A stretch of 12,547 nucleotides of DNA, from assembly GCF_026790145.1 (NCBI RefSeq), contig NZ_JALAMS010000037.1:1-12547 (forward strand), read 5' to 3'. Origin of the DNA: Bacillus_I endophytica_A. GTDB taxonomy: Bacteria > Bacillota > Bacilli > Bacillales > Bacillaceae_H. Each line of letters opens with the position of its first letter. Within the stretch, counting starts at the first letter, position 1. This document shows, in pieces, positions 12,447 to 12,547 of the stretch. The notes beneath the pieces were generated by a model that searched no databases, was not told the origin of the DNA, and saw only the letters and a program-made list of their open reading frames with translations. Both the position numbers and the translations under genes were made by a program.

Positions 12447-12547
12447 TCAAACTTGGCCTGATAATTGCGATTGAGCTGTAGCAACAAGACGTTTCGTAAT
12501 TTCGCCTCCTACTGAACCGTTAGCACGAGCTGTTTGGTCAGCTCCTA
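12447..12547 (-). CDS. Second alpha/beta-type SASP, partial, C-terminus shortened by TGA
   Basis: The minus strand reads GADQTARANGSVGGEITKRL, then VATAQSQLSGQV, identical to the intact copy at 6841-7065 up to SGQ. Then TGA at 12449-12447 occupies the position of the GGA glycine codon. The old frame continues as TSNVSH and the ancestral TAA at 12428-12426. The loss removes only about seven residues behind the conserved DNA-binding block, so the protein may still work. The N-terminal half is outside the window. The homology continues through the downstream terminator, showing that gene and terminator were duplicated together. Confidence 0.9.
   Translation of the reverse strand, partial: GADQTARANGSVGGEITKRLVATAQSQLSGQV

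Overview
The window comes from a low-GC, endospore-forming Firmicute of the Bacillaceae type. The main evidence is two copies of an alpha/beta-type small acid-soluble spore protein gene, strong GGAGG ribosome binding sites, AT-rich intergenic DNA with classical intrinsic terminators, and a CBO0543-type membrane protein relic. The species cannot be named from the sequence. One run of 67 N lies at 609-675.

Left part (1-3600, minus strand): a sugar or sugar-acid catabolic operon, read right to left. It holds the N-terminal half of a split transketolase, its C-terminal half (1-nt overlap), an SDR-family dehydrogenase, and after a small hairpin a GntP-family (gluconate-type) permease that is interrupted by the N gap and cut by the window edge. 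The upstream promoter (TAGACA-17-TATACT) carries two identical 15-bp boxes resembling GntR/FadR-family operators, one on the -35 box and one just downstream of the expected start. A plus-strand GH1 6-phospho-beta-glucosidase (3801-5237) is divergent from it, so the whole left third looks like carbohydrate uptake and breakdown. The physiological substrate of the transketolase/SDR/GntP unit cannot be read from the sequence.

Middle part (5238-7731): a DUF1284 cysteine-rich protein gene (minus) with a dyad-bearing promoter, then a compact unit not covered by ordinary gene finding. This unit is a 32-codon ORF and a 17-codon ORF in tandem (minus), each with a good Shine-Dalgarno. They are preceded by a plausible sigma-A promoter with a perfect 14-bp direct repeat at exactly 21-bp period just upstream of the -35 box, and followed by a strong terminator. 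It is the best candidate here for an undescribed small-peptide system. An intact SASP gene with its own terminator follows.

Right part (7732-12547): a CorA-type Mg2+ channel and a PAP2-family phosphatase (plus), each with a terminator; a GNAT acetyltransferase (minus); a CBO0543-family membrane protein gene killed by one in-frame TAA (minus); a very acidic, low-complexity lipoprotein (plus); and the 3' part of a second SASP gene whose C-terminus is shortened by an in-frame TGA. A palindromic intergenic repeat occurs three times and brackets the GNAT gene and the CBO0543 relic. Genes here are single units and look like ordinary chromosomal housekeeping and accessory genes; no transposase, phage, CRISPR, tRNA or rRNA is visible.
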